Below, piece by piece: positions 24,536 through 36,236 of a stretch of DNA of 64,000 nucleotides. The stretch's first letter is position 1. Each line of letters opens with the position of its first letter. The stretch is from Camarhynchus parvulus (taxonomy: Eukaryota > Chordata > Aves > Passeriformes > Thraupidae), in the NCBI RefSeq assembly GCF_901933205.1, contig NC_044590.1, positions 13,605,501 through 13,669,500 on the forward strand, in the 5' to 3' direction. Below the pieces are notes generated by a model. That model did no database searches and was not told the origin of the DNA. It saw nothing but the letters and a program-made list of their open reading frames with translations. Made by a program: the position numbers and the translations under genes.

Positions 24536-25979
24536 ATCTGGAAAAAGCCTGGTGCCCAAATCTGTCCTAACACTGAACTGTGAAACATCTGCCAGCCCTT
24601 TGCAATTTGTGCCAGTTCTCGTTTATTTGTGGGGTTTTTGTGCTGATTCTGCTGGACAGTGGGAATCTGGTCAGGACATCCTCACCTGGGATTACCTCAC
24701 TCTCAAAAAAGGGGGATTTTCCCATGGAGCTCCCAGGGCTCACAGGTCCCTCTGTTCACACTGAGGTTGCAGGAAGCTCCAAGGTTTCCCTTGTGCACCC
24801 ATGGAAAACCAGGCTGGACACTGGACAATGGACAGGCAGAAGGGCAGCTCCACCAGCTGAGTGGTGCCTGAATTTGGGGTTTAAAATAGCTGTGTTTTCT
24901 GGAAATGTGTTCAATTCATCTGAAAAAAAAAATACCTGAACAAATGGCAGCTCCCTTAAATGTCTTCATATTTCTTGAAATACCTTTTAATTTTCAGTTA
25001 AGTTCCTGAAAACCTTGTAAAATTTACACTTCCTTAGTGTTTTCTGGGGGAAAAGAGGAGTCTTGCTGTCCCCTCCCTGCCCACCCATCTGCCAGGTGTG
25101 GTGTTTCCATTTGCTCCCATCATTGCAGCAGGAATTGGGCAGGGATGCAGGAAAGCTCATTTATCAGTTATTGAACAGCCAGGAGAGCCAGCACAGCTGT
25201 GACCACTGAGAGCTCCCAGAGGATTATTTTGCCAGGGAAGCTCCTTCCCTCTCCTCAGCAGGTGCATTTTCCATGCCTTCAGGGCTGTGGGAGAGATTCA
25301 GGCTTGAGCTTGGTGGTCAGGGGAAGACAGGCTGGGTTGTTTGCAGCAGTGTGAGATGAGGAGTGAAGGATTCACTGGGGAAATCTGTTCTGTAAGTTCT
25401 TCTTCCAGCTCCTTGGCTCCCAAAGGGGATGCTGCATCCCAAGGGGACAGTGACATTAAGGATATGTGTGCTCAGAGTGCTGCCAGTGCAGTCACCCACT
25501 GACTTATCTGACCCAAATTCACTCCAAAGGGTGAATTAACATTTACATTTCCCAGACTTTCCTTTGGAGTGTGACAGAACCCCCTGAGCAGCCATCACTG
25601 TTTTCCCTTTGAAGGCCTGCAAGATGAATGCAGACAGTCACAGCAGCTTGCACACAACTGCAATTATTTTTTTTTTCAACAACACAGTGCAGCTTTTCTC
25701 CTGTATAAATTCCCTACAAATTCACACCAGCTGCGTCCCTTGCAGCAAATGCTGTGCCTTGCAGGGCAGCCACCCAGCAGCAGGCAGAGCACCTCTTAAG
25801 CACTGTCCCTTGAGGATGTGCAGCAGTGGAAGGTTGGAAGGGAAAGCTGTGCCTGCACAGGGGATCTCAGCAGCCAGCTGGAATATTTATTTGTAAATGA
25901 ATGCCCTCCCTCAAGTTGGCTCTGATGCAGGGGGTGTTTCTTTTTTTTCCAAGAGGTTCCTGCTATTTACCCAACTTTC
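24536..25979. other. AT-mixed unique sequence, no gene recognised
   Basis: Less GC-rich than the surroundings, with poly-A and poly-T tracts near 24,930 and 25,668 and no recognised repeat. It might contain conserved non-coding sequence. Confidence 0.4.
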
Positions 25980-26115
25980 CAGCTGGGCTTCTCCACTGCA
26001 CAAAGGGCAGGACCTGCCTGAGTTTGTACAGTGAGTCAACAGCTCAGCAGGGGATTAGAGCCCACAATCCCGCTGGCATCGCTGCCTTGGCTCGAACCAC
26101 TGGACCATGCAGCCT
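25980..26115 (-). mobile_element. Ancient MIR-like (CORE-SINE) relic, antisense
   Basis: On the plus strand: tttgtacagtgagtcaacagctcagcaggggattagagcccacaat...ggctcgaaccactggaccatgcagcc. This is the reverse of a tRNA-derived SINE with box A-like tggtccagtgg and box B-like ggctctaatcc. The layout follows the amniote MIR pattern. It cannot fold as an intact tRNA, so it is not a tRNA gene. Confidence 0.7.
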
Positions 26116-27129
26116 CATTTTGTTCCTGGTACTCTCTGCTGGTATGTGGTTTGTCAGGGAAAAAGCCTCAGCGTGGCTCATAAAGGAGGCACTTTCTAAA
26201 GCATTCACACAAAGCCTGCCTCATCCCAGTGCCCCAGCCCAGCCCTGGTGCTGGGGGTCAGGCTCCCTGTGGGACTGGGAACTGCAGGATTCCCTGGGGC
26301 GGGGGGGAGGAAGCTGAGGAGCAGCACCCAGAGGCAGCTGGCACAGAGCCCTGGCACCCAGGGCTGCCAGCAGGTGACCATGTGCTGACACCCTGTCACT
26401 GCCTGGCTGCACAGGACGGGCGCAGGCTCCAGGCTGGAGCTTCCCTGCTGGGAAGGGTCCCCTGGCCTCCCTCACACCACTGGAGGCCTTTTCTGTCCCT
26501 CACACCAGGAGAGACACCGAGGGCAGCTGTGGCACCCACTAAGGGAGCAGAGGCAGGCCCTGAAGGGCACTCAGGGTGCTGTTGGGAGTCCTGCTCAGTG
26601 CAGGTGAGCAGAGGGCACCAGGAACTGAGCTGGGAGCTGCCACAGCTCTGAGAATGGGGAACCCAGAGCCTGGTGCTGGGCTGGCACCTCCCTGCAGCCT
26701 CCACTGCCCAGGGTCTGCCACACAGGGGGGCAGAGAGGGCCGAGTGTGCACGTCCCTGACTGAGAGCCAGCCCCATACTCAGGGCTTACACTGGGAGCAG
26801 AGTGGCCACTGCATCCCTGCTGTGCATCCAGGAAACCCCTCTGCGTCCAGTGCATCCCTGCTGTGCATCCTGTGCATTCCTGTGCCCCCAGTGCATCCCT
26901 GTGCCTCCAGTGCATCCCTGCTGTGCATCGAGTGCATCCCTGTGCCCCCAGTGCATCCCTGCTGTGCATCCACATGTGCCCATGCTTCCCACGTGTCCGT
27001 GCTGTGGGTGCAGCAGATTTTGAAGAGCAACAGTCTCCCCTTTCCGTTTGCATCTCCTGGCGGGGCTGCTTGCCCTGACACCCCAAAATGCACAAGTCTG
27101 GCCAGCTGCTGATGTGGAGATGTCCCGGG
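26116..27129. other. GC-rich approach to the CpG island, with a short repeat
   Basis: No exon seen. A composite tandem repeat occupies 26,811-26,975. Confidence 0.5.
26811..26975 (+). repeat. Composite tandem repeat of gtgcatccctgctgtgcatcc-like units
   Basis: Five to six variants of ccagtgcatccctgctgtgcatc and ccagtgcatccctgtgcccc follow each other just upstream of the CpG island. Confidence 0.8.
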
Positions 27130-27900
27130 GCCGGCTCACGGGTGTGCCCCCAAACGCCGCTGCTGGGCAGCCCGGGGTGCTCCACGAAGGAGCCGCCGCG
27201 TGTCCCGCACGGGACGGCAGAGGAGGCTCAGCAGGGACGGGGCCCGGGGGAGGAGACTGAAGGTACCGGACCCCGCCCGTGGCCGGGGGCGCGTCCCGCG
27301 GGACGTGCGTGGGGACCCGCGGGGCCCTCGGTGTCCCGGGGGGGAGGGAGCCCCGCAGCCCCCGCAGCCCCGCGGGCCGGGAGCGGCTCTGGGCGGGGGC
27401 GGTGCGGGAGCCCCGGGCCCGGGCGGGGGCGGTGCGGGGCCGTGCGGGCGGTGCGGGAGCCCCGGGCCCGCCCCTCCGCAGCGCACCGCGCCCGGCCCGC
27501 CCGCGCTGCGCCGCGCCCGCCGCACGGCGGGGCAGGAGCGGGCACGGACGGGCAGCGGCGGCGGCCGCGCCCCGCACACGGCGGCGGAACGGAGCCGAGC
27601 CGAGCGGGCAGAGCCGAGGTGAGCGGCCGGGGGTGCGGGGCCGGGCAGCCCCAGGTGCTGCGCGGTGCCTGTGAGGAGGGGAGGCGGGCAGGGCTCAGCC
27701 CCGGGCCGGGAGAGCTGCCCCGAGCCGGGCCTGCCCTCGGCGGCGGCGGCGCATCCCGCTCCGCGAAGCGCCGGGATGCTGCGGGCGGGGCCGGCCGGTC
27801 CCGCGGGGCTCCGGGCAGGCAGCGCGGGCAGGCGGCAGCGCCAGCCCCGTCCTGAGGCAGGGACCCGGCCGCCCCCGGCATCCCAAGCCCCGGGGATTCT
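27130..27900 (+). promoter_or_regulatory. EPB41L1: CpG island, putative distal EPB41L1 promoter
   Basis: The densest CpG stretch in the left half of the window, with no TATA box and many GC-box-like gggcgg motifs. A small internal duplication of gggcgggggcggtgcggg occurs at about 27,390-27,445. It ends in a purine-rich gagccgagccgag segment before a good splice donor (gtgagc from 27,619). The position upstream of EPB41L1 on the same strand, plus the family's known use of several non-coding first exons, make this the likely distal promoter. The island could also serve an antisense transcript. I see no coding exon on the minus strand. Confidence 0.75.
27480..27618 (+). other. EPB41L1: Putative EPB41L1 non-coding exon 1 (5' end uncertain)
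   Basis: The 3' edge is placed at 27,618 because gag|gtgagc is a near-consensus donor inside the CpG island. No ATG occurs between about 27,480 and the donor, as expected for an untranslated leader. The transcription start is not visible, so the left boundary is nominal. Confidence 0.5.
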
Positions 27901-30837
27901 GAGCCCCGAGCTGCGGCAGCGCATTGAACCGCCGGGCTGTGATTTGAGGGAGACGATTTACATTAGAGGGAGAATGTGGAGAGAGCCAGGAACAACTTGG
28001 AATGGGTCCTCGCATATTTCTGTGGTTATTTTTGGAGTACCGTCATATGGCAGGAGGTGGGCTCTGGAGGTATCCTTGAGCTCAGCATTTTCTCCATAGG
28101 CTGGTTACCCGGGAGATTGTACTAGAGGACCTGCGTGGCCCTTTCCCCATCAGTGGTTTCTGTATTTCCCATCGCTGTTTCTCTGGCTGTTTCTCCGTAT
28201 TGTTCCCTGCGGCTGCCCGGCCCTCAGCCCGTCTCGGTGGGGACCCTCCTGTGGGCAAACAATGGTCTGGGTGTGCGGCTGGGCAGGCTCAGTGTGCTGC
28301 AGGCGATGGCAAAGCTGTGCTTCATTCAGCTGTGGATGCTGTGAGGTGACTCCTGATCAGCCCCTTCTCCATTGCTGTGCATGAGGTGTGGCTTCTCCAG
28401 CATCCCCAGCGAGACCAGCCCATGCCTCCATCTCCTTCCTGCACTTAGCTGGCACTTTCTCTCCAGCTTTCTCCTGCTACACTTGCCCAAAGGGATTTTT
28501 ACTCCAGAAAACTCGGGGTGTGGGGAGGCACGTTGTTCCTCTGCTCTGCTTTTTGGGGGTCTCCACATCCTCTGACTGTGCCAGGCCCCTCGGACACGGC
28601 TGGGGAGCAGCTCTGGTGGCTTCAGCTGCGTGTCCTTGTTGCCATGGGGCGAGTTTGGAGCTGAGGGGAGGCTGCCTGGCTTTGGGTGATGGTCCTTGCA
28701 GGAAGGGAATTAATTAACGACTCTTTAATGATGTTGGTTCAGAGTCTGGCTCGCAGGCACGGCGCCCGTCTGCGGGGCTCCCCGGGGTGCTGGTCTCTCC
28801 ATCAGGACCTGTCTGCTGCCTGCAGGGACACAGGGCATCTTCTGGAAGCTGTGGCAGGTCCAGAGTTCCCCTCCTTACCCAGGGTGGCCTCTGTGTTTGG
28901 AGTCCAGGAGCAGGGTGCAGCTGTCTCCTGTGGGCTGTGAGCCCCTCTGGGAGGGGAGGATTCCATCTCCTCTCCTCTTCCCACCATCCCTGTGCCATGG
29001 GGATTGCTCTCCTCCATGCAGCCGGTCCCAGCAGAGCCCTGGGCAGGGCTGTGGGGTGCAGAGCCTGTGTTTGGCTGCCTTTGGCAGGAGATGGGTTCTT
29101 CCCCTGCTGCTTTGGCTGCTTGTAGATGTCATGCCTAGGACTGCCTAGAATTTTTTATTTTTACCAATTTTTGAGATATGAGCATTCTCCAGAACTCTTA
29201 GGGGAGATGTTTTGGTCAGGAGGAAGCATCTAGAAAAGGTTTTTGGAGTCCAGAATGGGATTTCTGAGCTGGAGGTATGAGTGTTCCTGGTGTGCAGAAG
29301 GGGAAGGTTTTGGTGCCTTCCCTGTGCAGACACAGAGCGTGCTGAGCCCCCTTCCCCGGGCTGCCACCCCCACCACAACCTTCCAGGGTGATGTGTGATG
29401 TCTTTGTGCCCAGGAGGGGTGGCTGGCTCGGCTGAAGAAGTCACTGCAGCATAGAATGGGGAAAGTCTTTTTCTTCCCCCAGGCAGCTGAGCTCCCTGTT
29501 AAGCTCTGGGTGATGACCTTGGTCCTGGTGAGGAGCTGGATCCCTCCCTGGTTTCTGGAATCACATGAAGGATTTCTGCTGGCAGCACTGAGCCCTCGTC
29601 CCGCGGGGGTTCTGCCGTCACTCCGGGTCCTGCCTGCCTTCCCCTCGCTCCAGCGCTGCTGGGGACTTCTGCTTTCCTACAGGAACCTTCTAGACCACTC
29701 AGGTGTCTGACTAATTCTGTCCCTAACGGAAGAAATCTTTCCCATAACTAATTAGGGTTTCTAAATTAGGAAGCTGCTGACAATGACCTGTCGGTTAAAG
29801 GGCAGGGGTTGGGCTTGGCTCTTCCCGGCCTTGCTCCGAGCTTCCTGCTCAGGCTCACAGACACCACTGGAGTGTCCTTTGCCTCAATTCTCTTTGGCTG
29901 TGCACTTGGGCTCTTTCCCTGCTGCCTGGGCACGGAGCTCTGGTGCTGAGCGGCAGCTGGGAGGAGAAGGGCTGAGCTCCGCCGGAGCGGCGTGGGCGGC
30001 TGCCAGGCCTGCCTGTAGTAGACTTGCATGCGGTGCCTGTCACTTGGAGGTCTGAGCTGAGCCTGAAGCTCCCTCTGCCAAAGGAGAAACACAAAACAGT
30101 GGCAGTCCCTGGGTGCTGGGAGCTCCTGCACAGGGAAACTTGTGCATCCATGAACACCTGACCCTCTGGCAGCCCCTAAAAGCGTGCTGGGGCTGTGACA
30201 TGGCTGTGGGGCTCATTGTTCTCCTCAGAGCACTCAGTGCCTCTGAGTCAGCAGCTTTGGGTTTGTCACAGCCTGTGCAGGTCCGTGGTGCTGAGCACTG
30301 ACCTGCTGCAGGGGGATGTGGGCTCTCAGCCTGGACTCAGAGGCACTGGGAGCTCGTGCTGTCCCTTGAGCCTGGAAGGAGCTGGATCTGTGCGAGCTGC
30401 AGGAAGCTCCAGCCTCCCTTGGGAACCCCTTCCAGCCCCTGCCCCGTGCTGAGCATCACTGCTGCTGGCCAGGCTGGTCCTTCATGGTGCTCTTGTCTGG
30501 ATTACAGGAGGGGGAAGGCGTGGTGGGAGGAGACTGTCCCTGATGGGGACACGCTGCAAGGCTCCCTGTGGCTGCAGATCCAGCCTTCCTCTCCTTCCAG
30601 CCCTTGAGGGGAACCTCGTGGGTTGTCCAGGACCTAAGTGTGTCTTCAGATGAAGAGGAGGAAGTCTGGGCAGCCACGTTTTCCAGTGTGGAAGCTGTGG
30701 CTGCTTCCTGCAGCAGCTCTCCTGTCCACACAGTGTGTCCCTGGTGCAAAGCAGGGTGCTGGGCCCAGGCCCCATGGATGTCCCTTGTCTTGGATGGCAG
30801 CTGCTCCCCCTGTCCTGCCTTGCTCCAAGGGGATGTT
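27901..30837. other. Intronic sequence after the distal CpG island
   Basis: Starts with a well-mixed block (27,945-28,100) containing atttacattagaggg and tttctgtggttatttttgg, and a later attaattaacgactctttaatgatg word (28,710) that looks like a homeodomain site cluster. Possible regulatory DNA. No exon recognised. Confidence 0.45.
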
Positions 30838-31085
30838 GGAGCCATAGAGTCATGGGTTTGGGTAGAAAAGGACCTTAAAGTTCATCTCAGTCCAACCCTG
30901 CTGCCATGGGCAGGGACACCTTTGGCTATCCCAGGTTGCTCCAAGCCCTGTCCAACCTGGCCTTGGACATGTCTAGCCACAGCTTCTCTGGGCAGCCTGT
31001 GCCAGGGCCTCCCCACCCTCACAGGGAAGGATTTCTCCCTGATATCCAATCTAAGGAGAGCTGTTGGGCTGAAGTTTGGTACAAC
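30838..31085 (-). mobile_element. CR1 LINE fragment, antisense
   Basis: gagccatagagtcatgggttt, aaaaggaccttaaagttcatc, ccatgggcagggacacc, then tccctgatatccaatctaagg. Confidence 0.9.
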
Positions 31086-31258
31086 TGGGACAGGAGTCAA
31101 GGTTTGCTCTCTTTGCACTGGGCAGGGAGTGATGGGACTGTGTGGAATGGGACAGACATCCCAGAGCCCTGGATGGGTCACTTGATACAAATTCTTGTCT
31201 GCTTGTCCCAGTACACAGCTGAGGGGCTCTGGATGCAGCTCAGAGTTGTCAGTGTCCT

Positions 31259-31332
31259 GGAATGGAATGGAATGGAATGGAATGGAATGGAATGGAATGG
31301 AATGGAATGGAATGGAATGGAATGGAATGGAA
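31259..31332 (+). repeat. (GGAAT)n pentanucleotide array, 14 copies
   Basis: Perfect uninterrupted ggaat units. The same pentamer builds human satellites II/III, here as a small isolated array in a bird intron. No interruptions, so probably young. Confidence 0.97.
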
Positions 31333-31999
31333 GCAGCAGACAGAGCCTTAAATCTGGACGATAACTCTCTGGAAGAGGATTTTCTTTCCATCTCCTGCTG
31401 GTGGTCTGTGTCGTGCCCTCTGCAGGGCACTCCTGGGGGCTCAGCAGTGCCCGGGCTGGGATCCTCCTGCAGGAGCTGCTCCAGAGCCCGGGCTGCAGGA
31501 TCACAGCCAGGGGATGCTGGGCTGACCCCATTGTGCTCAGAACACGGGACAAATGAGGCTGAAGCTGCAGATCTGTGCCTGCCAGCAGGTCAGCAGTTTC
31601 CCTCGGCCACTTGGCCCCTTTGTGGCAGTGAAATGTGGCCGCAGGTCAGGATCTGCTCCATCCCTCTCAGTGCCCAGCCTGCTCCCCCAGGCTGTGATGG
31701 ACCCTGGGAGCACCTGGCTGGGCCGGGCTGTCCCCGAGCCCCCTGGAGCCCTGGGGAGGCGCTGGGGGGAGCAGGAGCCGGTGCTGTGCCAGTGTAAAGC
31801 GCATCCTGCGGCTGAGGCGATGCTGAATGGGGATTCACAGCCCAGCCCTGCTGCCAGGTTCCTCCCACCGGCTCCTTCCTCCCTCTGCTCCTACTAACCC
31901 ACTGCCGGGCCCCTCGCTGCCTGGCAGCAGAGATGTCTGCTGCTATCCTTCCCGAGCATCAGATGGAGAGGAAAACACAGGGTGGAGTCAGCTCCGCAC

Positions 32000-32340
32000 A
32001 AAGGAAATGTTGAGGTATCGTTTCTGCCTTCGGTGCGTTTTTTAGGTGGCTGGGGAGAGATTAAACAGGATCTTAACACATTCACAGCCCCCTTCCCACC
32101 TCATTTTCCTGTGAATCTGTTGCTGTCATGGTATCTTTCGGATGATATTTTTAGCTTTGCCTTTTCCTTTTTTTTTTTCCCCCTCCGCTCCTCGTATCAG
32201 GCTTTGGAAGGGAAACACGTTTCTATGGGAGAACAGAACGAGCCATTTCACGAGACATTTTGTTATGGGCAGAAGGACCGGGAAATCTGATTGTGTGTTT
32301 GAAATGACACATTCCCCTTTGTAATCAGCTCATCGGCCTG
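32000..32340. promoter_or_regulatory. AT-rich island, candidate conserved non-coding element
   Basis: Surrounded by GC-rich DNA, non-repetitive, with ttaacacattc, gatgatatttttagc and taatcagctcatc words, and a strong pyrimidine tract plus acceptor-like cag at 32,164-32,201. No matching donor is obvious. Regulatory function is a guess from composition. Confidence 0.3.
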
Positions 32341-32410
32341 GCTGGGGCCGTGCCAGCATCGAGCGAGCCGCCCCGGCCGGCCGGGGGCGGGGATGGCCCG
32401 GCCCGGCCCC

Positions 32411-32985
32411 TCCATCCTCCCGATCCCCTCCATCCTCCCGGCGCATCTCCACCGGCCCATCCCCTCCATCCTCCTGGAGCATCTCCCCTGGCCCATCCCC
32501 TCCATCCTCCTGGGGCATCTCCCCTGGCCCATCCCCTCCATCCTCCTGGGGCATCTCCCCAGCCCATCCCCTCCATCCTCCTGGGGCATCTCCACCAGCC
32601 CATCCCCTCCATCCTCCTGGGGCATCTCCACCAGCCCATCCCTCCATCCTCTGGCGCCATCCCCTCCATCCTCCCCTGAGCATCTCCACCAGCCCATCCC
32701 CTCCATCCTCCTGGGGCATCTCCACCAGCCCATCCCCTCCATCCTCCCAGAGCATCTCCCCTGGCCCATCCCCTCCATCCTCGTGGGGCATCTCCACTGG
32801 ATCATCCCCTCCATCCTCCTGGAGCATCTCCACTGGATCATCCCTCCATCCTCCTGGAGCATCTCCACTGGATCATCCTCTCCATCCTCCTGGGGCATCT
32901 CCACCATCCCCTCCATCCTTCCTGAGCATCTCCACCAGCCCAGCCCCTCCATCCTCCTGGAGCATCTCCACCGGCCCATCCCCAA
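32411..32985 (+). repeat. 575-bp minisatellite of 36-bp units
   Basis: About 16 copies of a unit reading catcctcctggggcatctcc followed by a variable accagcccatcccctc-type half. Since 36 is a multiple of three, both strands stay open for long stretches and produce false reading frames with a 12-residue period. One-base deletions (for example catccctccatcc at about 32,638 and 32,838) break the frame. Confidence 0.97.
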
Positions 32986-33498
32986 TGGCCACACAGGAAG
33001 GGGCCGGGGGTCCTGTGGGTTTTCTCCCCTGGGGAGCAGCTGGATGTTGTAATGAGGTGCACTCTGGATCTGGCAGTGGCTGTGCTGGCAGGAGCACGGG
33101 GGATCAGGGTACTGGCATGGCTTTGGGGATGCTGAGAGGGATGTGTCAAAGGTGGGAGGGGGGTGGTTGGGCAGTGGGGCTGCTGCCCACTGCAGGAAGG
33201 TTTTGACAAGGATACAGACTGATGTTACGTGGTGATGGTGAACTTTGGCAGGGGAAAATTCCAGCCCAGATTCTCAGCAGTATTTCCCTTTAGCAGATTT
33301 ACTCAAGTCCTGATAGATGAAGGTTCTGTGGAGTGGCCAGAACAAGAGAAGCCTCCTGGGAGGGCTGGTCTGGCCTGGGTCTGCACATCCCTTCGTGGGG
33401 CAGGGGCTGTTACCTCTGCAGATTCCCTGGGGCTGTTCTTCAGGGAACCAAGGAATGCTTCCTGCTGGTAGGGCATGGTGGCCATGGTAGCACAGCAT

Positions 33499-33640
33499 GC
33501 CTGGCAGTGCCCAAGGCCAGCCTAGATGGGACTTGGAGCATGCTGGTCTAGTGGAAGGTGTCCCTGCCCATGGCAGGGGATGGAATGAGATGGGCTTTGG
33601 GGGTCTCTTCCAGCCCAAACCATTCTGGGATTCCATGGGA
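33499..33640 (+). mobile_element. CR1 LINE 3' end fragment, sense
   Basis: ctggcagtgcccaaggccag through gtgtccctgcccatggcagg to ccattctgggattccatgg. Confidence 0.9.
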
Positions 33641-34100
33641 TGAGTAAATTCCTGCTCATCACCTTGGTCTGGTGTAAGACCTGTCTGACTTGGGGTGACC
33701 AAGGGAAGGGCCACAGGATGTAGAGAAGGTGCAGCTGCCTGTGCTGTGGGGGGCACTCTCAGCCCTCCTGGGCACCTCCACGCTGCTGACAGAGCTTTGG
33801 AGATCAGTCTCAGCTCAGGCAGGCCTGGGAAGGCCATGGTGGTGTGGTCCATGGTCCCTGGGGTGGTCCATGGGCTCCCCTGTGTCTCCTGAGCTCCTCT
33901 CCAGCTGCACTCCCTGCCCTGTGTGTGCCCCTGCCCTGAGATGCTCCCTGTGAGTCCCTGTCCCTCGGTGTGACCCATCAGCAGCTGTGCCAGGTGCTGC
34001 TTTAAATCTGGGTGAGCTGGGGCGGTGCAGGGCTCCTTCCTAAGCCTGGCCAGCAGTGCCTCCATCCATGTGCCACCGTGTCCCTGGGTGCCTCCATCCG

Positions 34101-34166
34101 TGTCCCTGTGCCTGTCCCTGTGCCTGTCCCTGTGCCTGTCCCTGTGTCTGTCCCTGTGTCTGTCCC
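34101..34166 (+). repeat. 12-bp tandem repeat (tgtccctgtgcc)
   Basis: Five to six units, the last ones with tct in place of gcc. Confidence 0.9.
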
Positions 34167-36150
34167 CGCCTGTCCCCACACAGCGTCACCCTGACCTGTC
34201 AGGGCCGGGCTGGCTGGCTGTGCTGAAGAGCTGGTGACAGTGTGGTGACAATGTGGGTCACTGTGGATGTTTGTGAGCCCGGGGCAGTGGCTGTGGCACC
34301 GGCAGGGCTGTGTGGCAGGAGCTCCGGGCTCAGGCTGGTGTGGATTTCTGCTCTGGGAGCTGCTGCTCGTGGGCAGAAGTGAGCAGGGCTGGGGGAGGCC
34401 TCGCTGCTGCCGCCAGGGTTCCCAAACACTTCATTAATGTGATCCTGATTGGTGCAGTGCCTCCCACCCCAACAGGGCCATGGGCACAGCAGCCACGGTG
34501 GCCTCTCACAGGGCAGGAGGGATGGGCAGAGGGGATGGGGAGGGCAGGGGCTTTGTGTGGCAGTGTCAGCATAGGCTGAGTGCCACTGCCCTGCCCTGGT
34601 GGCTGCATCCTCCATCCTGCCTCCGGAGCAGGGAGCAGCCCTGGGAGCCCTGGTGCCATCCTCCTCCTTGGGGTCTGTGGAAAGCTCTTACACCTGCCTG
34701 CCCATCTCTGCTGGGCATCTATGGACCCCCTTGAGCTGGGATGAGAGAAATCCAAGCACACAAACCTGGCAGCAGCGTGGAGAATCCACAGAAGTCATTG
34801 GGCCCCACAGAGAAGGAGCAGGGCCAGGGAAGCTGTGCTGGAGCAGGGAGGGAATCCCACAGATCCCTGTGTGCCTGTGTCTGCTGCTGGAGCCCAGCCC
34901 GTGGATCAGCTCAGCCTGGTGGCACCCATGGAGAGACAGAGCCCTTCCCACAGGGGCTTGGTGTGCTCTGCTCCTGAGCCTCTGGGCAGGAGCAGCTCGT
35001 GAGCAGAGCAGGCAGGTGAAGGAGGGAGGTTTGTCTGGGCTCTGGGATGGAGCACTGTGGGCATGAGGGTACAGGCATGGCCCAGCAGCCCCCAGACACC
35101 AGTGGCATCCCTGAGTGACACTGGGACACACCCCCAGCTCCATGGCAATGCTGCCTGTGGGGCTCTGGGGGCCACCAGCGCTGGAGCTGGGCACAGGCCT
35201 GCCCTGCATGGGCACCAGCCCTGCTGCCACAGCCAGGACAGCTCAGCCAGGCTGGGCAGGGATCTGTGCCCAGAGCCAGCCCGTGGTGACATCCTGCCTG
35301 TGCCTCCCCGGGGTGACAGGCACAGGGCAGCTGCCAGCCCCTCCTCTCACCTTGCCTCTCCTGCAGCTCACCTGCTCAAAGGTGGGTTTGTCTCCTCGGA
35401 GGAGCTGGAGCTCACAGCTTTACTACAGCAGGATTTCTGGCTGGGAGCAGCCTTTGTGCTGCTCAGGGCGGGCTCTGGGCTGCACACAGCTGATGTTTGC
35501 TTGTGGAGAGTGAAAGGATTTTGCTGAATCCATGGGAGAGGAGGGAGCTTTGCATAGGCCTGCTTTGCTTCTGCCTGGGGGGAGGCTGGGCCTTGCCTGT
35601 CCAAGGATGTTTGAAAATTAACCCTTGGAGGAGTGGGAGCTGTCCCTGCTGTGCCAGACCCTGCTTCCTCCTCCTGTGGCCCTGTGGTGCTGCTGGGCAG
35701 ATCCTTCTCCCTGGCTGGGTGCAGTTGTCCTGTAAAAGAGGCTCTGCAAGGCTGCTGCAGGCTGGGCTGGCCCTGCTGGAGCTGCCATGGCCGAGAGTGG
35801 GGCTGGCTCAGGCTCCTGCCCCAGGCAAAGCCCTGCTGCCCTGGGGCCATGGGGACAAGGAGGTGGCACAGATGGCCTGAAAGGAGAGCCTGGGCCATGC
35901 CCAGGGGATCTGGTGGCACTCAGAGGTGTGTGGGCTCTGCTGTAGTAAATATTTGCCGTTCTCCAGGAGGGAGCAGGGCTGGCTGCACATCAGGAGAGCA
36001 GGAGGAGTCTGAAGCAATGCACAGCTCCCATTTCCAGCAGGGAGATTGGTATGGAATCCAAACACAGCGCTGGAGCTGGGCAGGCACCCTCTGGTGACAG
36101 CTGGAGCTGTCCTTCTGAGTGCTTGCCATCATCTCTGGGCAGGACTTTCC
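34167..36150. other. Intronic unique sequence
   Basis: GC-rich. The only AT word cluster is aacacttcattaatgtgatcc near 34,425. No exon or repeat recognised. Confidence 0.45.
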
Positions 36151-36186
36151 CCTTCCTTTTAACCAAATCTGCTTTCTTCTTTGCAG

Positions 36187-36236
36187 GTTGTAAATCGTGC
36201 CCGAGCTGAGTGCTGAGAGCAGCCCCTGGAAGCAGC
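36187..36236 (+). other. Candidate 50-nt untranslated leader exon
   Basis: A textbook acceptor (ttttaac branch-point-like sequence, then ctttcttctttgcag ending at 36,186) is followed 50 nt later by donor gtgagt at 36,237. The segment has no ATG, which suits a 5' UTR exon. Splice-signal strength is the only evidence; it could be a decoy. Confidence 0.35.

Noticed and set aside
26038..26112. tRNA gene
   Set aside because: Box A- and B-like words exist on the minus strand, but arms do not pair properly and the flanks follow the MIR pattern.
1..27100. Exons of the gene expected upstream of EPB41L1 in mammals (CNBD2)
   Set aside because: I looked for cyclic-nucleotide-binding motifs in open frames on both strands and saw none; absence by eye is weak evidence.
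27088..27924. Arg/Pro/Ala-rich frames over 250 codons on both strands of the CpG island
   Set aside because: High GC removes stop codons by chance; both strands are open at once and nothing resembles a known domain.
32263..32994. A 243-codon minus-strand frame with a regular 12-residue period
   Set aside because: Shadow of the 36-bp minisatellite; the plus strand is equally open and single-base losses break the frame.
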